Assembly (NCBI RefSeq): GCF_018326425.1
Contig: NZ_AP024601.1
Location: 1,476,001 to 1,540,000 of the forward strand
Origin: Polycladomyces abyssicola
GTDB taxonomy: Bacteria; Bacillota; Bacilli; Thermoactinomycetales; JIR-001
Length of the DNA stretch: 64,000 bases
Direction of reading: 5' to 3'
Shown here: positions 18,088-27,277 of the stretch, piece by piece
How positions within the stretch are numbered: position 1 is the stretch's first letter
Layout of the letters: every line of letters starts with the position of its first letter
Notes under the pieces: generated by a model
Database searches by the model: none
Seen by the model: the letters and a program-made list of their open reading frames with translations, nothing else
Told to the model about the DNA's origin: nothing
Program-made: the position numbers and the translations under genes

Positions 18088-18673
18088 TTACATATGGGTG
18101 TTTATGATCGCCAGCGGAGTGGTGGCTGCCGTTCTACAGGGGCGGTTGGATCTGGTCACGTCCGCCGCCTTGAAGGGAGCCAAGGAAGGGGTAGCTGTCT
18201 GTATCGGTCTGATCAGTATTTTGGTGTTTTGGATGGGGATGATGCGGATCGCACAAGACGCTGGACTGTTGGAGAAGCTGGCCCGGCTGCTTCGGCCGCT
18301 GGTACGCGTGTTGTTTCCGTCGGTACCCCCGGATCATCCGGCGATGGGCTACATTTTGTCCAACATGACGGCCAACCTGTTCGGTCTTGGAAATGCGGCC
18401 ACCCCCATGGGTATCAAGGCGATGGAAGAATTGCAGAAGCTCAACCCGGACCAGAAAACGGCTTCTCCGGCTATGTGTACCCTGCTCGCCCTGAATACCT
18501 CCGGTTTCACGCTGATTCCGGCGACCATTATCGGTATTCGCATGAAATATGGATCGGTCGATCCCGCTGAAATCATCGGAACGACCTTGTTTGCAACCGG
18601 ATGCGCGACACTGACGGCGATCTTGGTGGACCGACTGTACCGCAGTCGATGGGAGAATCGGGTAGGGCGATAG
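18080..18673 (+). CDS. spmA: Spore maturation protein A
   Basis: 197-residue multi-pass membrane protein of the nucleoside-recognition (Gate) family: VVAAVLQGRLDLVTSAALKG, LISILVFWMGMMRIA, NLFGLGNAATPMGIKAMEEL. SpmA and SpmB are needed for full spore core dehydration in B. subtilis. GTG start at 18080 overlaps the end of dacB by 8 bases, suggesting coupled translation. Confidence 0.94.
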   Translation: MVNYIWVFMIASGVVAAVLQGRLDLVTSAALKGAKEGVAVCIGLISILVFWMGMMRIAQDAGLLEKLARLLRPLVRVLFPSVPPDHPAMGYILSNMTANLFGLGNAATPMGIKAMEELQKLNPDQKTASPAMCTLLALNTSGFTLIPATIIGIRMKYGSVDPAEIIGTTLFATGCATLTAILVDRLYRSRWENRVGR

Positions 18674-18708
18674 GATGTATCGGATCAAATGCACGGGGGG
18701 ATGAAAAA

Positions 18709-19242
18709 TTGGTCGAAATCGTCTCTTTTTTGTCCAAGCTGATCTTGCCCGCCATTTTGGCGTTCATTCCCCTATACGCCACCTTTCGTAAAGTGCCGGT
18801 ATACGAAAGCTTTACAGAAGGGGCTAAGGAAGGCTTTCCCACCGCGATCCAACTCATTCCCCACTTGGTCGGGATGATGGTGGCCGTCTCCATTTTCCGG
18901 GAAACCGGAGCGCTTCATTTTTATCTCCGCCTCTTGTCACCCTTGGTGGATGGGATTCATTTCCCGAGGGAAGTCATACCCCTCGCGATATTGCGTCCGA
19001 TTAGCGGGGCCGGTTCACTGGCATTTGTCGAAAGCATCTTTCGTACATACGGTCCGGATTCGTTTCTCGGACGACTGGCTTCCACGATGCAAGGGAGTAC
19101 GGACACGACACTGTATGTGCTGACTGTTTACTTCGGTGCGGTGGGCATCCGGCGCACGATGTATGCCGTCAAAGTGGGATTGTGGGCGGACTTGGTTGGG
19201 ATGCTGGCATCATGGTTTATCGTGGTGATGTTGTATGGTTGA
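18709..19242 (+). CDS. spmB: Spore maturation protein B
   Basis: 177-residue multi-pass membrane protein, the partner of SpmA: LPAILAFIPLYATFRKV, FTEGAKEGFPTAIQLIPHLVG, PLAILRPISGAGSLAF. TTG start at 18709 behind GGGGGG. Last conserved gene before the accessory island; in Bacillus the next gene would be rluB, which here appears 13 kb later. Confidence 0.94.
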   Translation: MVEIVSFLSKLILPAILAFIPLYATFRKVPVYESFTEGAKEGFPTAIQLIPHLVGMMVAVSIFRETGALHFYLRLLSPLVDGIHFPREVIPLAILRPISGAGSLAFVESIFRTYGPDSFLGRLASTMQGSTDTTLYVLTVYFGAVGIRRTMYAVKVGLWADLVGMLASWFIVVMLYG

Positions 19243-19387
19243 GTCCGCTGGAGGGATGACACTGAACGGACAAGACAATGGGTACAACGGATCCGACAAT
19301 ATGTTTCCACCTGGAGGCCACTTCAGACAGGGCAATTGATGATGCGGTTGACAAAATTTCATAGGATCACCTCTCATTTTTACATAA

Positions 19388-19436
19388 AAAGCCGTCTGAA
19401 AGCCCACGGTTTGAATCGTGGATGAAAGACGGCTTT
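19388..19436. other. Strong hairpin after spmB
   Basis: AAAGCCGTCT pairs with AGACGGCTTT, enclosing a second stem CCACG/CGTGG. It could terminate spmB, or be the subterminal palindrome of an IS200/IS605-type element, which often has GCCCACGGTTT..CGTGG. No transposase of that type is left beside it. Confidence 0.5.
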
Positions 19437-19556
19437 GCCCGTTATCCCCTCCACGGGGGCCGATAGTAACTGCACCTTTGGTGGAAAACGCTTTGGTTTT
19501 GACTTCCCCCTTCGTATTGATCATCTCCCGCACTTCCGACCAGGAGTGTTTGACTG

Positions 19557-19830
19557 ATCGAGGGGAAAAAACTGTTCACGGACTCGACGTTTTTAAAGGT
19601 GAACGCCAACAAGAACAAATTCACTCGTCTAATGGTCATTCCACGAAGAATACGTGGACGATTGGATCGTGCTGGATCGTGAAAACGCACGGCAAGCAGC
19701 CGTTAAAAAAGACGCTCATAAGGTAGAAAAGGAAATCCATGTCAGCCACCTATCAGAAAGTCCTCACAGAGAGGTCACAGGTTTGCGCATGGCGGTTCAC
19801 TGTTATAGCTACAGTCTTGCAGTAGTATAC
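19557..19830 (+). mobile_element. IS1182-family transposase fossil (internal part)
   Basis: One frame reads KKLFTDSTFLKVNANKNKFT, which matches the DDE region (LFTDSTHLKANANK) of IS1182-like transposases. A following frame reads RENARQAAVKKDAHKVEKEI, the next conserved block. Frameshifts and missing ends make it inactive. Related fossils lie at 21720, 26741, 27612 and 28860. Confidence 0.75.
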
Positions 19831-19831
19831 C

Positions 19832-19870
19832 AAAAAAACAACCGGTACCCCATTGGGGTGCTTACCGGTT
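19832..19870 (-). terminator. Terminator of the panD unit
   Basis: AACCGGTA/TACCGGTT with an inner CCCCA/TGGGG, then seven T on the minus strand, just downstream of the panD remnant. Confidence 0.85.
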
Positions 19871-19879
19871 GGTATTGTT

Positions 19880-20265
19880 TCAGGACTGCTCCGTACCGTG
19901 AACTTCTTCCACCAGCATTTCCTTAATTACGTTTCCTTCTCCCATGACGGCCACGCGCGATCGGTAAGACTTTGCCTCGGCTTCGTCCAGCATGATATAG
20001 GAAATGATAATCACTATATCACCGGGTTGAACCAGACGTGCAGCTGCTCCGTTTAAGCAGATGATCCCGCTGCCTCGAGGACCGGAGATTACATAGGTTT
20101 CCAAACGGGCCCGTTAATATTGTTCACGATTTGCACCTTTTCGTTAGGGAGAATATTTACCTTTTCCAGGATCTCCTCGTCGATGGTGACACTTCCCACA
20201 TAATTCAGGTTCGATTCCGTCACTGGCGCTCGGTGGATTTTTGATTTCATCACCGTTGAGAGTAT
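19880..20265 (-). pseudogene. panD: Aspartate 1-decarboxylase, start codon lost and frameshifted
   Basis: PanD makes beta-alanine for pantothenate. Two frames rebuild it: [20 protein letters not shown] (with the Gly-Ser self-cleavage site) through NEKVQIVNN, then [20 protein letters not shown] to the stop. A single missing G at a GGGCCC (about 20112) shifts the frame. The expected start, 7 bases after GGAGG (20277-20273), is ATA instead of ATG at 20265-20263, so translation could only begin at an internal GTG or ATG. Terminator and ribosome site are otherwise intact. It directly follows an ATP-grasp gene. Confidence 0.85.
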
Positions 20266-20266
20266 G

Positions 20267-21070
20267 CTATAACCTCCTTTTTGGGCGGCGATGTTTATAC
20301 TTTTTGATAATGTAATTTCTTGTACTTAGGATATTTTCATACATTTCTTTATTATTTATTTTTTTAAACATCTTTCTGAACATAGGGTCCGAATTCATCT
20401 CAATAAACCACAAGTTTCCCTTTTTATCGACCGCCATATCCAGAGCTAAAATCCGCAAGTCAAAATATGATCCAAGCACTTGAGAAATTTGCTGAGCCAG
20501 ATCCCCTAACTTCATCGTTAGATCGACAGCATTCAGATGTGTATTTTTATTCAGTGCTTGGCCTAATGTCAGGACTTTGGCTCCTCTGATGTGGTTGGTT
20601 ACAATTTGCTCCTTTTGTGCCACTCTGGCCAGCCACCCGGAAATCTGCCACCGTTTCCCGGGTTTATGCATTAAAATCCGGAGATCAAAGGGCAGTCCAT
20701 CAAAAGTAGCCAAGTCAATTCCTTGTTGAACAATATATTTTTTATTTGGGTTTATCTCATTTACTACTTCATTAATCACTCCATTCAAGTAGCAGGTTTT
20801 CACCTCATCTTTGTAGCTGTAGCGTAGCTCGTAGGATGGCTTTCCCCCAAACAGACCCCATTGTTGTGATACCTTTTTGACCCGGATGATTCCGTTCCCT
20901 CTGTGGTTCGAATTTGGTTTGATGAAAACCACAGGATAAGTTTTGAGCATATCCTCCAATGCTGTGATGGAAAACCAAACCGTTTTCGGAACATAAGAGG
21001 AGAGCCAGGGGTCCTTCAGGAGCACCTTGTTGTATTTCATTTTATTGGAGACATACTTTTGCACAGCCAT
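20267..21070 (-). CDS. YheC/YheD-family ATP-grasp protein (spore-coat associated type), copy A
   Basis: 267 residues. ATP-grasp landmarks: [18 protein letters not shown] (lysine and glycine-rich loop), [21 protein letters not shown], and the metal-binding end [20 protein letters not shown]. Family members are linked to the endospore coat; their ligase substrates are not known. Start at 21070 behind AAAGGAGG. Downstream, its stop overlaps the leader of the panD remnant. AT-richer than the core genes. An incomplete relative lies directly upstream, so this is a decayed tandem pair. Confidence 0.85.
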   Translation of the reverse strand: MAVQKYVSNKMKYNKVLLKDPWLSSYVPKTVWFSITALEDMLKTYPVVFIKPNSNHRGNGIIRVKKVSQQWGLFGGKPSYELRYSYKDEVKTCYLNGVINEVVNEINPNKKYIVQQGIDLATFDGLPFDLRILMHKPGKRWQISGWLARVAQKEQIVTNHIRGAKVLTLGQALNKNTHLNAVDLTMKLGDLAQQISQVLGSYFDLRILALDMAVDKKGNLWFIEMNSDPMFRKMFKKINNKEMYENILSTRNYIIKKYKHRRPKRRL

Positions 21071-21126
21071 AATTGAGATCCTCCTTTCTGTGAAATTACA
21101 CCCTAGGCTGACTGAGTCCAATGGTC

Positions 21127-21506
21127 TGTGCATGGTGATTCGGATCAAAGCTTTTCCGTTAAAGTTGGCAACATCGGCCCCTTGTTGAATGATACCGTTT
21201 TTTTTCTATAATTGATCAGTTTTTACATTCGGCTGCAGGTATTCTCTAAATTAGCTGTTTTCACTTTATCTTTATAGCTGTAGCAAATTTCATACGCTAA
21301 CTTGTCCACTTTTTTAATCCTAATGATCCCGTTACCGGAATGACCTTGTTGGGCTTTACAAAAACAGTGGGATAGGTCGTTAGCATTTCCTTCAGGGCTT
21401 CATCGGTAAACCAAACCGTTTTCGGAATGTAGGGAGCAATTCCGGGGTCTTTTAATAGGAGGTTGTTCAACTTCATTTTGCTTGTTATGATTCTTTGAAC
21501 TCCCAA
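21127..21506 (-). pseudogene. YheC/YheD-family ATP-grasp fragment, tandem relative of copy A
   Basis: The open part gives KMKLNNLLLKDPGIAPYIPK and TVWFTDEALKEMLTTYPTVF up to VKPNK, closely matching copy A. It then shifts frame (GIIRIKKVDKLAYEICYSYK), shows a deletion, and ends near NKGPMLPTLTEKL, where copy A has [11 protein letters not shown]. The C-terminal half with the metal site is missing. A TTG start at 21506 has GGAG upstream. Confidence 0.8.
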
Positions 21507-21507
21507 A

Positions 21508-21690
21508 TCAATTCACTCCTTCTTGATTTATATAATTTATTCTATGTAGCTTTCTATCTTACGTGCATACATTTGGGAAATATTTTAAAAGATAGGTGAT
21601 GCCCTGTGATGAGACTCCAGGATATGATAAAACCTGTATATCATCCTCTCCTTTAGCAAAGGATATCGCCGAAAGAGAAACAAAAACGAC
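21508..21690. repeat. Direct repeat, copy 1 (leader of ATP-grasp genes)
   Basis: About 180 bases, including TCTATCTTACGTGCATACAT and GATGAGACTCCAGGATATGA, recur with few changes at 31805-31985. It contains the sigma-K-like site. The similarity ends where the coding frame begins. Confidence 0.8.
21538..21564 (-). promoter_or_regulatory. Putative sigma-K promoter of the ATP-grasp pair
   Basis: On the minus strand AC-N16-CATAGAATA matches the mother-cell sigma-K pattern (AC, 16 bases, CATAnnnTA), about 32 bases before the first start codon. It fits a late-sporulation coat gene. Confidence 0.5.
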
Positions 21691-21719
21691 AAAGTAAAGC
21701 AACCATAAGGGTGCTGAGG

Positions 21720-21950
21720 CTATTTGACAAACCTAAGAAAATAGAGAAAGACAGACGGAGTAAGGCCATTTTCTTGATGTTTTGGCACACGAGTAAGGGG
21801 GCATTGCTCCTTTACTCTGGCAAGCCCCCTCATCCGTGCGTACCAAAGTCCGTGCAGTTCTTTCACATCCGCGAAACCCCGCTCGATTGTCTCTTTCCTT
21901 CGCTTGTAGAGCGTTTTCCCTAATCGCTTAACCGATTTTGACGGACCCAC
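21720..21950 (-). mobile_element. IS1182-family transposase fossil (C-terminal part)
   Basis: The frame reads KTLYKRRKETIERGFADVKE then LHGLWYARMRGLARVKEQC, the conserved C-terminal block of IS1182-like transposases. No N-terminal part precedes it. Its outer side is joined to the inverted repeat that carries the small Phe-rich gene. Confidence 0.75.
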
Positions 21951-22287
21951 TCCTTAGCATCGAAAGTTGCGAAGGGCTTCTTCCTTTTTATCTCATCAAA
22001 TGATCAAAAAAGGGAAGAAGAAAAAGAAGGGAAAGAATGGGAAGAAGAATTGGGATTTTGAGACTTGTGTTTTGATGGGCTTAAACACGATCCCGTCTTT
22101 TTTGATTTCCTTGATGACGCCGTACATCACTTTCCCGTTTTTCAAAATCAACTTCATCGGCTTGCCCACGTGCTCCTGACTAAGCTGTCTAGGTGGGACA
22201 TATTGAAACCGCGGCATTCTCGACACCTCCCTTCAGCTTTTTACTAGATTATGAGAAAGAGTGAATTTTGGTGTGGGTGGGTACATC
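21900..22287. repeat. Inverted repeat, left copy
   Basis: Runs from within the IS1182 fossil through the small gene to the sequence GGTGTGGGTGGGTACATC. The reverse complement occurs at 27278-27665 with very few differences over the gene and its leader. Confidence 0.85.
21996..22217 (-). CDS. Small protein with Sm-like core and Phe-rich hydrophobic tail, copy 1
   Basis: 73 residues (ATG at 22217 behind GGGAGG). N-terminus MPRFQYVPPRQLSQEHVGKP; middle KLILKNGKVMYGVIKEIKKD resembles the first motif of a small Sm/LSm-like beta barrel (inference); the tail is FFFPFFPFFFFFPFLII, which could insert in a membrane or pack in a coat. I do not recognise the family. A second copy at 27356 is almost the same DNA sequence on the other strand. 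Confidence 0.7.
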   Translation of the reverse strand: MPRFQYVPPRQLSQEHVGKPMKLILKNGKVMYGVIKEIKKDGIVFKPIKTQVSKSQFFFPFFPFFFFFPFLII

Positions 22288-22480
22288 AAAACACGCAACT
22301 ATAACCAAAAGCGAGTCTTGAAATCCTCTTTACGGCAATTGGTGAAACCCACTACGTGGAATGACGAGGTGCCTACCGGTAGGGCGTTTTCAGCAACAGA
22401 AAGGTTTAAAGCACCCGGACAATGACCGCATTTCAAGGAGAACGGGGTCAGCGATGCCCCTTCAGGCAACTTTGATCTTG
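22288..22480. other. Non-coding gap
   Basis: No gene or strong structure seen between the inverted repeat and the IS630 fossil. Confidence 0.4.
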
Positions 22481-22490
22481 TTTTGTTCTT

Positions 22491-22870
22491 TCATAAGTAT
22501 CGCATCGTGACGTTTACGTCTGTTGCGCCATCGTATGTATTCTTGGCTCGCCTTAGCCAACTCGTATGAGTCGAGTAGATGCTTCCCTCGAGAAAGAATT
22601 TACGGAGCGAGCCAAAATGGCATTCAATACTGTTTAACCAGGATGTATAAGTAGGTGTGTAAGCCAGCTTCACATGATTTTCCTTCGCCCATACTTTCAT
22701 TTTTTTATGATAATAAGGCAATAAGCTGTCCATCACAATATACAGACGTTCGCTTCGATGAAAACGTCATCGTTGGTCGGATCGATAAGAAAGTATGTGA
22801 CCCGGGCATAGTGAATACGGTTCCGCCTTTGAGAACACGAACGCTGGGTTCAACCGGTTAGTTCAATAGA
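22491..22870 (-). mobile_element. IS630-family transposase fossil (C-terminal part)
   Basis: Frames read RVTYFLIDPTNDDVF then YIVMDSLLPYYHKKMKVWAK and VKLAYTPTYTSWLNSIECHF, the last two catalytic segments of IS630-type transposases including the terminal Glu. Frameshifted after LRKFFLEGS and without the N-terminal half. Confidence 0.8.
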
Positions 22871-23027
22871 TCATTTCGCGACAAAATTACATGAGTATTT
22901 GGTCTCTATCCGGACGGTCTCTTGGTTAATTCCACCGTGGTTCAGGCGTTTTTCAGGGGGCATTCACTGTTACTCTTTCTTCTCTTCCTTCATAGATTAA
23001 TATATCCAGTTAAGGAGGTGTGTTTTC

Positions 23028-23312
23028 GTGTCTATACCTCGCACCAAAAACCGTCTGCTTCGCTCAGTAAGCAACGGTGTAAACGTCGGTGGTAGTGTCT
23101 CAACCCCTACTCAACAATCTGTTCGACGTACCGCTACTACTCTTGTCGGCAACGTCGTGGTGGTTCGAACGTTATTGGGAACGTTTGTCGGCTGTCTTCT
23201 TAGTGTGGGTCTAACGAGCATCCGGCTACGTGTCTTCAATGGGATTTTCTTCGTTACCATCACGATTCCCATTCGGATCATTCTCTCGATTGTCCGATTC
23301 CCCTGCCCATAA
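23028..23312 (+). CDS. Small unknown protein, possible spore-surface type
   Basis: 94 residues, GTG start at 23028 with a strong TAAGGAGGTG 6 bases upstream. The first 40 residues are Ser/Thr/Arg/Asn-rich (RTKNRLLRSVSNGVNVGGSV); the rest alternates valine/leucine/isoleucine-rich hydrophobic stretches. After about codon 45 an alternative frame also stays open briefly (SNVIGNVCRLSS), so a frameshift in the second half is possible. No family recognised; the island context suggests a coat or exosporium protein, which is a guess. Confidence 0.5.
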   Translation: MSIPRTKNRLLRSVSNGVNVGGSVSTPTQQSVRRTATTLVGNVVVVRTLLGTFVGCLLSVGLTSIRLRVFNGIFFVTITIPIRIILSIVRFPCP

Positions 23313-23339
23313 ACATCGGGGTTATCCCTAGTTCGTGAA

Positions 23340-23545
23340 GTGCCCCCCTTAAAAGTGGACACGCAACAAAAAGTGTGCGTAAATCTGCTTAAAGGGGGGT
23401 TCCTATTAAAAAAGGGCAACAATAAAGTTCGTTTAGTTAGGGATTCAATCTGAAAGCCGTCAAGATGTATCATGAAGAACACTAGAAAGTGAAAACCATC
23501 GCCGAGGGATTGAGATTGCCTTCCCATTTGTAGTTTGGTCATCCG
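23340..23545 (+). mobile_element. IS3-family fossil (end plus orfA start)
   Basis: TGAAGTGCCCCCCTTAAAAG is an IS3-type terminus, and CCCCCCTTAAA/TTAAAGGGGGG can pair. A frame with one stop reads VKMYHEEH-KVKTIAEGLRLP, the helix-turn-helix start of an orfA-type protein. Confidence 0.6.
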
Positions 23546-23547
23546 GT

Positions 23548-23680
23548 TTCTCCCCCTCAAATGCGGCCAGAGCCCTGTTCTGTGTTGTCCCTTTCGTCCA
23601 TGGCAGTGGACAATGCCAATAACGTCACCCCTCAGGCTCAAGGATCCGGGCGAGCACCGAAGGCTTCCCGTGCCCCCGAT
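23548..23680 (-). pseudogene. Fragment of a metallophosphoesterase gene
   Basis: Reads (minus strand) DVIGIVHCHGRKGQHRTGLW. At DNA level it is a diverged inverted copy of the part of the intact gene at 28287-28784 that encodes GWRIGIVHGDGQKGTTQNRA. Both ends are missing. Confidence 0.7.
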
Positions 23681-23867
23681 TAGCCCGGGAACCCTTCAAT
23701 ATTTCGGGTCAAGAGAGCCTATTTATGAGGTCGCAGGGTTCTCCCGGTTCCCATCCCGGGACACGCCGCACCGAAACCGCATGTCAAAAAAAAGGGCCGA
23801 TCCAATCACACCGACAGAGATGAAAATGAAGACGGTGGTGAAGAAGCGGGTGATATCCGCAAGAACC

Positions 23868-24431
23868 TTAGGTGCTGTCCACGATCAGGGGGACCCCTTC
23901 GCTGTGCGTAATCTCGGCGAGGGCCTCTATATCGGGTATGTCCATTTTCGGATTGCCGATCATTTCTGTAAAAACTGCTTTCGTCTTTTCATTAATCGCT
24001 TCCCGGAAAGAGTTCACATCGTCAGCACGGGCCCAGCGAACGTGAATCCCCAACCGAGGTAACATAAGGGAGAACAGGGTGTAAGTTCCTCCATATAAAG
24101 AGGAGGAAACTACAATTTCATCACCGGAGTGGGCCACATTCAATATCGAATAGGCAGTCGCCGCCTGTCCGGAAGAGAGGGCCAAAGCTCCAACTCCTCC
24201 TTCCAATCGGGCCATACATTCTTCAAAAGCTGCCTGAGTGGGGTTCATGATTCTTGTATATACGTTTCCGTATTCTTCTAAAGAAAATAACCTGGCGGCG
24301 TGCTCTGTATCCTTAAACTGATAAGCCGCCGTTTGATAAATTGGTACCGTACTCGATCCCGTTGTCGGATCTGCTTTCTGTCCCGCATGGATGGAAATCG
24401 TTTCAAATCCGTATTGACACTCTGAACTCAT
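23868..24431 (-). pseudogene. O-acetylhomoserine sulfhydrylase-like PLP enzyme, 3' half missing
   Basis: 187 residues of a Cys/Met-metabolism PLP enzyme: ETISIHAGQKADPTTGSSTV, PIYQTAAYQFKDTEHAA, YTRIMNPTQAAFEECMARLE, ALALSSGQAATAYSILN, SSSLYGGTYTLF, and it stops at VPLIVDST. Family members are about 425 residues; the cofactor lysine lies beyond this point, so the piece cannot be active. Start at 24431 behind GGGAGG. Confidence 0.85.
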
Positions 24432-24486
24432 GTACACCTTACCTCCCTGGTTTCTCCTCTCCAAATAAATCCAAGCAGTGAACGAA

Positions 24487-25515
24487 CTATTGGGCCTTTT
24501 TGTACATACTGCAGACATGTTCAAAAGGAATCCGGTTTCTTTTGATGTTTACTTTTTTCCGATTGGGTCTGAAGTTAGCCTCGAAGAACCATACTTTACC
24601 TTTATGATCCACAGCCAAATCCAATCCCAGATCGTTTAGATGAGTAAACCGTTCTTCAAGCGCTTTGGAAATCAGGATGCTTGCCCGGTAAATCTGTTTT
24701 TTGGCTTTCTTATTAATCAGTTTTTTCACATTGTAGATGATTTCTCCACCTTGATCTACATTGGTCACATCCCATCCTTTTGCAGCCACGCGGGGAGTGA
24801 TCCCCGTTATTTGCCATCGATCATGTTTATTTTTCTGAGGAGAAACCCGAAAATCAAATTTTCTGCCTTTGTACTTTTGTACTTGAATTCCTTGTTGAAT
24901 AATAAATTTGTAAGGCTTAACAAACTGTTTTTGAATATACTTGCCCAGTTTATTTTTGGGAATGGATTTCTTTTTTTTGTTTCGCTTATATATATGAGTG
25001 ATGTCATACTGATCGCCACTGTTGCGGATGATATATATATTATTTCCCTGACCACCTCTTTTTGGTTTAATGAATACTTTGTTGTAGCTATCCAACATGT
25101 TTATGAGGTTGTCATACTGTAACGTTTTTGTTTGCGGTAAATAAGGACGAATCTGTTTGAAGGTTACCAGGTATTTATAATCTTTATATTTGCTTCGGTC
25201 TTTCTTCGAACAACAATTATAAAAAACAGAACCTCCTTTCTCTCTCAATCGGTTGATTTTCCGGATGTAGCTTTTTTTACGTAAACTGTAGTTGATTTTA
25301 TACAAATTGAATTTAGGAACGGGTACTGTTCTTTTTTTCAATGTGTTGTTCTTATGCGAATACACGTAACCTTTCACCCTATTCTTTTTGACGGATATAT
25401 GTTTCGGGGAATAAAAACAGAGATCGACTTTCTGTTTTCGGGCCTGATTCATGTAAAACAGAACATATGAGTCCGCACGATTCACTCTGCGTGAGGAGAG
25501 GATGACCCCGATCAT
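24487..25515 (-). CDS. YheC/YheD-family ATP-grasp protein, copy B (long form)
   Basis: 342 residues, very lysine-rich and AT-rich. An N-terminal extension of about 120 residues (GVILSSRRVNRADSYVLF, KFNLYKINYSLRKKSYI) precedes the ATP-grasp core: KVFIKPKRGGQGNNIYII, KFIIQQGIQVQKYKGRKFDF, and the metal end LGLDLAVDHKGKVWFFEANF. Start at 25515, 8 bases after AAAGGTGG. Longer than copies A and C, like YheD-type proteins with an N-terminal domain. Substrate unknown; a spore-coat link is by family. Ends 56 bases before the truncated PLP gene. Confidence 0.85.
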   Translation of the reverse strand: MIGVILSSRRVNRADSYVLFYMNQARKQKVDLCFYSPKHISVKKNRVKGYVYSHKNNTLKKRTVPVPKFNLYKINYSLRKKSYIRKINRLREKGGSVFYNCCSKKDRSKYKDYKYLVTFKQIRPYLPQTKTLQYDNLINMLDSYNKVFIKPKRGGQGNNIYIIRNSGDQYDITHIYKRNKKKKSIPKNKLGKYIQKQFVKPYKFIIQQGIQVQKYKGRKFDFRVSPQKNKHDRWQITGITPRVAAKGWDVTNVDQGGEIIYNVKKLINKKAKKQIYRASILISKALEERFTHLNDLGLDLAVDHKGKVWFFEANFRPNRKKVNIKRNRIPFEHVCSMYKKAQ

Positions 25516-25527
25516 CAACAAACCCAC

Positions 25528-26187
25528 CTTTACTCTGTTGTCTCGCCGTTCTTAGCAATTAATGTATGCTCAAACAAATTCGGAAGACCCGAATAATCAC
25601 CTAAATCGGACACAGTTCAGCGATGCCAAATCAATCTATTCGAAAGTACCAACTCAATGATGATGTACCCCAGCGTCATCTATCCCCATCAAAAGGCCCA
25701 CTATTTTACTTACTAGGTCAATCTCAACTTTTTTCGAAGAAGGGATGAGGAAAGATGAGAGAGGAAGATGATCCAACGAAAAAAGAGCATACCAGCCGTT
25801 GCGCTCCTGCACCTACCGCCAATTAATGGGAATGGAGGTGAAGGCGTGACTCGGTGTCTCAGCGTCTCGGCTTCCATGCTCTTTTACTATCCTTTCACAA
25901 CATGCATCGTCCAATACTTGATATATACACGATTGAACAAGGGATGTTTGAGTATTCCCTTCTCTCTGGCAACACTCATCTAGACGGTTTTTCAATTGAC
26001 GAGACATCTTCACTTGGATATATTTCCTTTTCTTTACTCATGACTTCACTTCCTTTTACCTGTTACAGCTCATTGTTCTTCAGATATGCTATCTACCGCC
26101 ACGATGCTTCATACCCTCTAATCACAAGGAATAACCTAGGCGCACATGGCAGAGCATCACTGGATTAGCGTAGGTAAACGACATCTC
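25528..26187. other. Gap without an assignable gene
   Basis: A 66-codon minus-strand frame (25813-26013; QLKNRLDECCQREGNTQ) and a 21-codon frame behind AAAGGAAG (near 26040) may be pieces of one lost gene. Neither resembles a family I know. Confidence 0.35.
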
Positions 26188-26376
26188 TTACAGGAAGGTG
26201 GCAAATACGGCAACCGGATCAAAGTTGGAAATCAGCTCACCGACCCAAGCTGCTAGTGACATAGCAAGACGGGTGAATACCCGGGAGAACGAGAGTACTC
26301 GCCCTAACATGGCTTCTGGAACAGTCTCCTGACGTACAGTGGACGATAAAAGCAATCCCTTCAAACGATTGGGCAC
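26188..26376 (-). pseudogene. MFS transporter fragment
   Basis: Reads VRQETVPEAMLGRVLSFSRV then FTRLAMSLAAWVGELISNFD, the loop and helix typical of the late part of MFS drug-efflux proteins. Nothing upstream or downstream continues it. Confidence 0.65.
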
Positions 26377-26593
26377 GGAATTAACCGTGCCCTTCCTTAC
26401 CGTTTATTTCCGCTTCTTATGAGGGAGGGATCCACAAGCGATACCATAAGAAAATGGCCTTGCAACTCTGGAAGAGGAGAATCAACCAGACGGGTGTTCA
26501 TTTATTTTTGGACTTAACTATGCATACGCCGTCTCTATAGTACGGATCAATGAATAGTCTACAACGAATGCTATATAGAAAGGGAGGTTTATA

Positions 26594-26707
26594 ATGAGCG
26601 GATTTGGTGGTTTTGGTGGCTTTGGTTTTGGATTGCGTCGCTTGTTAATTTTCCTGTTGGTAATCGCAACAATTTTTGTTTTTGCCGGTGTTGGATTTGG
26701 TTACTAA
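26594..26707 (+). CDS. YjcZ-type small sporulation peptide
   Basis: 37 residues: a Gly/Phe-rich start (MSGFGGFGGFGFG), RR, one transmembrane helix (LLIFLLVIATIFVFAGV) and GFGY. This layout is that of the YjcZ/YhzZ-like small sporulation proteins of Bacilli. ATG at 26594 with GGGAGG 7 bases upstream. Stands alone between fossils. Confidence 0.75.
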   Translation: MSGFGGFGGFGFGLRRLLIFLLVIATIFVFAGVGFGY

Positions 26708-26740
26708 CTAGATTTACACACAATAAGCCCAACTTATGTT

Positions 26741-26880
26741 GGGTGAGGCTATTGACAAGTTCAGCTGAAAAAACCGCTGGGTCTGTACATGGATTGGGAG
26801 AATGTGGAGAAAAAAAGACGGAGATCACATCTGAAAGAAGAGCAAGCAATTTTCTTGTTGTTTTGGCAGTAAGTCCATAT
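26741..26880 (-). mobile_element. IS1182-family fossil (3' end)
   Basis: GAGGCTATTGACAA and, further on, AAGCAATTTTCTTGTTGTTT match the end of the fossil at 21715-21790 (GAGGCTATTTGACAA, CCATTTTCTTGATGTTTTGG). Degenerate, with insertions between. Confidence 0.55.
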
Positions 26881-27277
26881 TTCGCTTTTTATCGTACCCC
26901 AAGTATAAAATTCCTAGTGGGCAGCGACTCAGAACAACCTTTTTAAAAGCCACGACAATCGGTTTTCCGAGATAGGTCAATCAGGAACATGCCGGTAATT
27001 CCATTGTGGAGGTTAATGATGGGAGTACAAGCTCCCACCCTTGAGTAAACGGCGTATGTTTTCCGCTGTGCGTTTTGGGCAGTTTGTCCTTGAATTCGAT
27101 TTCACGCGATGCCGCATGCGCCCAGTTTCTCCTTTACATATGCCCGTATTTTCTCTTTAAGCTCTTACGACGGCTGATGTCCCGCCATCATAGATATTAT
27201 TTGTAAGTTATTACCAGAAGTTTGTTGCCCGTTCATTTTTGATATACCCGGGGTGGTACCCACTATTGGTTACAGTA
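26881..27277. other. Gap without an assignable gene
   Basis: Contains a short hairpin around GGGAGTACAAGCTCCC (27020-27036); otherwise nothing recognisable. Confidence 0.4.

Noticed and set aside
19880-20104. 74-codon frame as a short PanD
   Set aside because: It lacks the Gly-Ser self-processing site, which lies upstream in a different frame.
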